Assembly (NCBI RefSeq): GCF_015550595.1
Contig: NZ_JADNBB010000022.1
Location: forward strand, 1 to 64,000
Length of the DNA stretch: 64,000 nt
From: Parabacteroides goldsteinii
Lineage (GTDB): Bacteria > Bacteroidota > Bacteroidia > Bacteroidales > Tannerellaceae
Direction: 5' to 3'
Below the pieces are notes generated by a model. The model did no database searches. It was given only the letters and a program-made list of their open reading frames with translations, and was not told where the DNA came from. Shown here in pieces: positions 60,871 to 64,000 of this stretch. The translations under genes were made by a program, and so were the position numbers. The first letter of the stretch is position 1. Each line of letters begins with the position of its first letter.

Positions 60871-63800
60871 ATGAAAAGCATGAGCAGACAACTGGACGGG
60901 AACCTGCCTCCCTATAATAAGGCAGCAGAACGAAAGAACAGGATTCTTTCTTTATTATTCTTTTTTATGGCGTTTATATCCGTACAGGTATATGCGCAAG
61001 ACATTAAAGTCTCCGGTACTGTTATCTCCGGAGCAGACAATTACCCGATCATCGGGGCTAATATTCTGGTAAAAGGGACTACCATCGGTACTATTACAGA
61101 TGTAGACGGTAACTTCTCCTTTGAAGTGCCCCAGGGTTCTACATTAGTTGTCTCCTACATCGGCTATCAGGCACAGGAAATAAAAGTGAGCGGAAATGCT
61201 CCTATTAAAGTCGTTCTGTCCGAAGATTCCGAAAAACTGGATGAGGTAGTCGTTATCGGTTACGGTTCGCAGAAAAAGTCGGATATGACTGGCGGTATCG
61301 TAGCAGTAGGTAACGAGAAGTTACAAATGGTTACTACCAACAACCTGATGGATAAACTGGCAGGCCAGGTTCCGGGGTTGAACATCACAATGGAAAAGGC
61401 AAGCCCTTCGGAAGACCAGGTATTGCGTGTTCGTGGTGAAAACTCATTGACAGCCGACAACTCTCCGTTGATCGTATTGGATGGAATTCCTTACAGCGGT
61501 TCACTGGGAGACATCGATCCTGACAATATCGAAAACCTGTCTGTATTGAAAGATGCATCTTCGGCCGCCATCTACGGTTCACGTGGTGCCAACGGTGTTA
61601 TCCTGATCCAGACAAAGAAAGGTAAGAAAGGAACAGCTACCGTATCCTACAAAGGACAGGTTGGTTTCTCACAGCCGGAACGCCGTATCAATGTAATGAA
61701 GGGACCGGAATATGTAAAATTCCTTCAGGATCAATGGGCATATATGAACTATAACGGGGTGATCAAAAACCCGGAAGATATTCTGAACGTCAGTGAAATC
61801 GAGAACTGGAAGAACGGTATCGAAACAGACTGGCAGGATCAGATCTTTAGAAATGCATTGACCAACAGTCACCAGATCAGTGTATCGGGCGGTACGGAAA
61901 AGACTACTTACATGGCATCTATCTCACGTCTGAATCAGGAAGGTGTAGTTAAAGATACCGGCATGAAACGTACCAATATATCTTTGAATGTTACACAACA
62001 ACTAGGTAACTGGCTAACTATCGGTATGGCAACACAAGCAGCACTAAAAGAATACGGAGGTGTACAGGCCGGCATTTCTGATGCTCTTTGCCAGTCTCCT
62101 TATGGCCAGCCGTATAATAGCGATGGTTCATTAAACTTTTATCCGATGGACCAAACTTTACACCCCAATCCATTAGCCGATCTGGATGCCACGAGCGATA
62201 AAACAAGCCGTAACATCTTTGTCTCTACCTATGCAGATGTAAAACTTCCGATAAAAGGATTGAGCTTCCGTACTAACTTCGGTTACAACTACCGCAATAA
62301 ATTCGAGGCTTCCTATTATGGACGCAACACTCTGACCGGTAAAGCAAAGAACGGTTCTGCCGCAATCAAGAATCAACATGACTGGGATTATACCTGGGAA
62401 AACGTATTAAAGTATGAGCTTCAATTAGGTAAGCACAAATTCGATGCAACCGGCCTGTTCAGTATGCAGCAGACCTCTCAGGAGATATCCGAACAAAAAG
62501 GTACCAGTTTCGTAAACGACGATTCCGAATATCACAACATGGCGGGTGCGGAAGAAAACAAAACAGTTACTTCCGAACTGACCGAGACAGCGATGCTATC
62601 TTATATGTTACGTTTGAACTACAACTATGCCAACAAATATTTGTTTACTGCAACAGGTCGTTCGGACGGTTACTCAGCATTCGGAGAGAATAACAAATAT
62701 GCTTTCTTCCCATCTCTGGCTGCTGCCTGGAATCTGTCTTCCGAAGAATTCATGGAAAATACAAACAGTTGGTTGGATATGTTGAAAGTACGTGTGTCAT
62801 GGGGTTCCAACGGTAACCAGGCTATCAAAGCCTATCAGACACTCGACCGCCTGAAACTGACAAACTATATCTGGGGAGACAAAGGAACAACTGTGAACGG
62901 TGTGATCTTGTCGTACAACTCCATCGGTAACCCTAACCTTAAATGGGAAACGACCCGCACAGTTAACGCCGGTGTCGATTTCAGTTTCTTCAACAGCCGC
63001 CTGTCAGGTAGCATCGACTTCTATGTATCAAACACTTCCGATCTGTTGATGAGCCGTACAGTTCCTATTATGAACGGTTACAACTCAATCATGGACAACG
63101 TCGGTGAAACACGTAATACAGGTGTCGAACTGGCTTTGAACTCAGTGAACGTGGAAAGTAAGGACTTCCGCTGGAGCAGCAGCTTCAATTTCGCACTGAA
63201 CCGCGATAAGATCATCGAACTTCGCGGAGACGGTAAAGATGATATCACAAACAAATGGTTTATCGGCGAACCGGTAAAGGTTTACTACGACTATAAAGTA
63301 GTTGGTACATGGCAGGAAGGCGATAACTTCCTGAATGCAGACGGAAAAGAAATACAGAAAGGTGCAAAACCCGGACATGCTAAACTGGAAGATGTCGACG
63401 GCGACGGAACAATTACAGCTAAAGACAAACAGATCATCGGCTCCAAGTTGCCGAGCTTCACGATGTCATTAGGCAACACTTTTGCATATAAGAATTTCAC
63501 ATTCTCGTTCTTATTGAACGGTGTATTCGGAGCTTGGAAACAAATGAACGATTACAACTTCGACCGTTGGAGTTCCAAATACAACTATATCAGCGGAATG
63601 GATTACTGGACTCCGGAAAATCCGACAAATGCAATGACCTCTCCCGGGTATGTTCCTTACGACAAACATGAATTCTACAAAAAGATGAATTACGTACGAA
63701 TCAAGAACATCTCATTAGGCTACAACCTGCCGAAGAGTATTCTTAACCCGATCGGAGTTTCTTCTTTGAACGTTAATGTGAGTGTTAACAACCTGTACAC

Positions 63801-63915
63801 ATTCAGTAATATAAAGAATGCGCTGAACTTTGACGGAACAGACTATAATGCAAACATTATTTCTTGTTACCCGACAGCCCGTTCTTACATGTTGGGTTTA
63901 AATCTTATTTTCTAA
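60871..63915 (+). CDS. SusC/RagA-family TonB-dependent transporter without STN domain
   Basis: The transporter has 1014 residues. After an unusually long polar N-terminus (KSMSRQLDGNLPPYNKAAERK) comes the export segment (ILSLLFFFMAFISVQVYAQ), then the carboxypeptidase-regulatory-like domain (from about 48, KVSGTVISGADNYPIIGAN), the TonB-box-like LDEVVVIGYG (about 123), the plug (LRVRGENSLTADNSPLIVLDG) and a barrel ending YMLGLNLIF. There is no STN domain, in keeping with HTCS control. SusD begins 21 bases after its stop. Confidence 0.95.
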   Translation: MKSMSRQLDGNLPPYNKAAERKNRILSLLFFFMAFISVQVYAQDIKVSGTVISGADNYPIIGANILVKGTTIGTITDVDGNFSFEVPQGSTLVVSYIGYQAQEIKVSGNAPIKVVLSEDSEKLDEVVVIGYGSQKKSDMTGGIVAVGNEKLQMVTTNNLMDKLAGQVPGLNITMEKASPSEDQVLRVRGENSLTADNSPLIVLDGIPYSGSLGDIDPDNIENLSVLKDASSAAIYGSRGANGVILIQTKKGKKGTATVSYKGQVGFSQPERRINVMKGPEYVKFLQDQWAYMNYNGVIKNPEDILNVSEIENWKNGIETDWQDQIFRNALTNSHQISVSGGTEKTTYMASISRLNQEGVVKDTGMKRTNISLNVTQQLGNWLTIGMATQAALKEYGGVQAGISDALCQSPYGQPYNSDGSLNFYPMDQTLHPNPLADLDATSDKTSRNIFVSTYADVKLPIKGLSFRTNFGYNYRNKFEASYYGRNTLTGKAKNGSAAIKNQHDWDYTWENVLKYELQLGKHKFDATGLFSMQQTSQEISEQKGTSFVNDDSEYHNMAGAEENKTVTSELTETAMLSYMLRLNYNYANKYLFTATGRSDGYSAFGENNKYAFFPSLAAAWNLSSEEFMENTNSWLDMLKVRVSWGSNGNQAIKAYQTLDRLKLTNYIWGDKGTTVNGVILSYNSIGNPNLKWETTRTVNAGVDFSFFNSRLSGSIDFYVSNTSDLLMSRTVPIMNGYNSIMDNVGETRNTGVELALNSVNVESKDFRWSSSFNFALNRDKIIELRGDGKDDITNKWFIGEPVKVYYDYKVVGTWQEGDNFLNADGKEIQKGAKPGHAKLEDVDGDGTITAKDKQIIGSKLPSFTMSLGNTFAYKNFTFSFLLNGVFGAWKQMNDYNFDRWSSKYNYISGMDYWTPENPTNAMTSPGYVPYDKHEFYKKMNYVRIKNISLGYNLPKSILNPIGVSSLNVNVSVNNLYTFSNIKNALNFDGTDYNANIISCYPTARSYMLGLNLIF

Positions 63916-63936
63916 TCTCATAAACAAAGACAGAAT

Positions 63937-64000
63937 ATGAAAAATATATTAGCAGCTGCTGCAGCAGCATTTTTATTAATCACAGCAACTGGCTGCTCCG
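63937..64000 (+). CDS. SusD-like lipoprotein, N-terminal fragment
   Basis: Only 21 codons are inside the window. They encode MKNILAAAAAAFLLITATGCS, a lipoprotein signal with the Cys at position 20. Coming 21 bases after SusC, it is almost surely the SusD partner, but the body of the protein is outside the window. Confidence 0.75.
   Translation, partial: MKNILAAAAAAFLLITATGCS

Overview
The window is chromosomal DNA of a gut-type Bacteroidales bacterium. The evidence is four SusC/SusD outer-membrane glycan-uptake pairs (the last SusD is cut by the window end), two hybrid two-component regulators of the Bacteroides HTCS type, two ECF-sigma/FecR anti-sigma pairs, many exported glycoside hydrolases and lipoproteins, and several promoters of the Bacteroides type (-7 box TAnnTTTG). 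Parabacteroides or Bacteroides is a reasonable guess, but the genus is inference only.

Layout. (1) 1-7114, plus strand: the tail of a sugar-phosphate isomerase-like gene, then ECF sigma, FecR anti-sigma, a SusC with an N-terminal STN signalling domain, and SusD. No degradative enzyme lies on this strand. (2) 7190-27083, minus strand: a large locus read right to left as alginate-lyase-superfamily enzyme, GH88, a palindromic intergenic element, GH2, HTCS regulator, SusC (no STN), SusD, a 1329-residue NPCBM/propeller/di-haem/SUMF1 protein, and a right-handed beta-helix protein. The lyase and GH88 enzymes point to a uronic-acid-containing polysaccharide. (3) 27309-33394, minus: a DUF4595-like lipoprotein, GH20 hexosaminidase and GH3 with a PA14-like insert. 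(4) 33581-40567, plus: a second ECF sigma/FecR/SusC(STN)/SusD locus, divergent from GH3-GH20. (5) 40633-52165: mostly core or housekeeping genes, namely a CPA2 antiporter, an esterase, an isoaspartyl peptidase, a GH92 mannosidase, a HepT/MntA toxin-antitoxin pair, TatC/TatA, FabD, an Fpg/Nei-like protein and a lipoprotein nitroreductase. (6) 52252-64000: a GH2 enzyme (minus), then on the plus strand an HU-like DNA-binding protein overlapping a second HTCS, GH105, SusC (no STN) and the first codons of a SusD.

How the parts work together. SusC/SusD pairs import oligosaccharides, and periplasmic or surface GH/PL enzymes trim them. Each locus has its own control. The STN-bearing SusC proteins sit beside sigma/anti-sigma pairs (trans-envelope signalling), while the STN-lacking ones sit beside HTCS sensors. 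Two copies of a motif containing CTTTTGAGA, at matching positions upstream of GH105 and the last SusC, are candidate operators for the second HTCS.

The most unusual items are the di-haem/SUMF1 chimera inside a polysaccharide locus, the HU-like gene translationally coupled to an HTCS, the Fpg/Nei-like protein without the catalytic Pro-2, the lipoprotein nitroreductase, and structured non-coding segments at 24363-24526, 45038-45409, 54573-54690 and 35259-35453. No rRNA, tRNA, CRISPR array or transposase gene was recognised.
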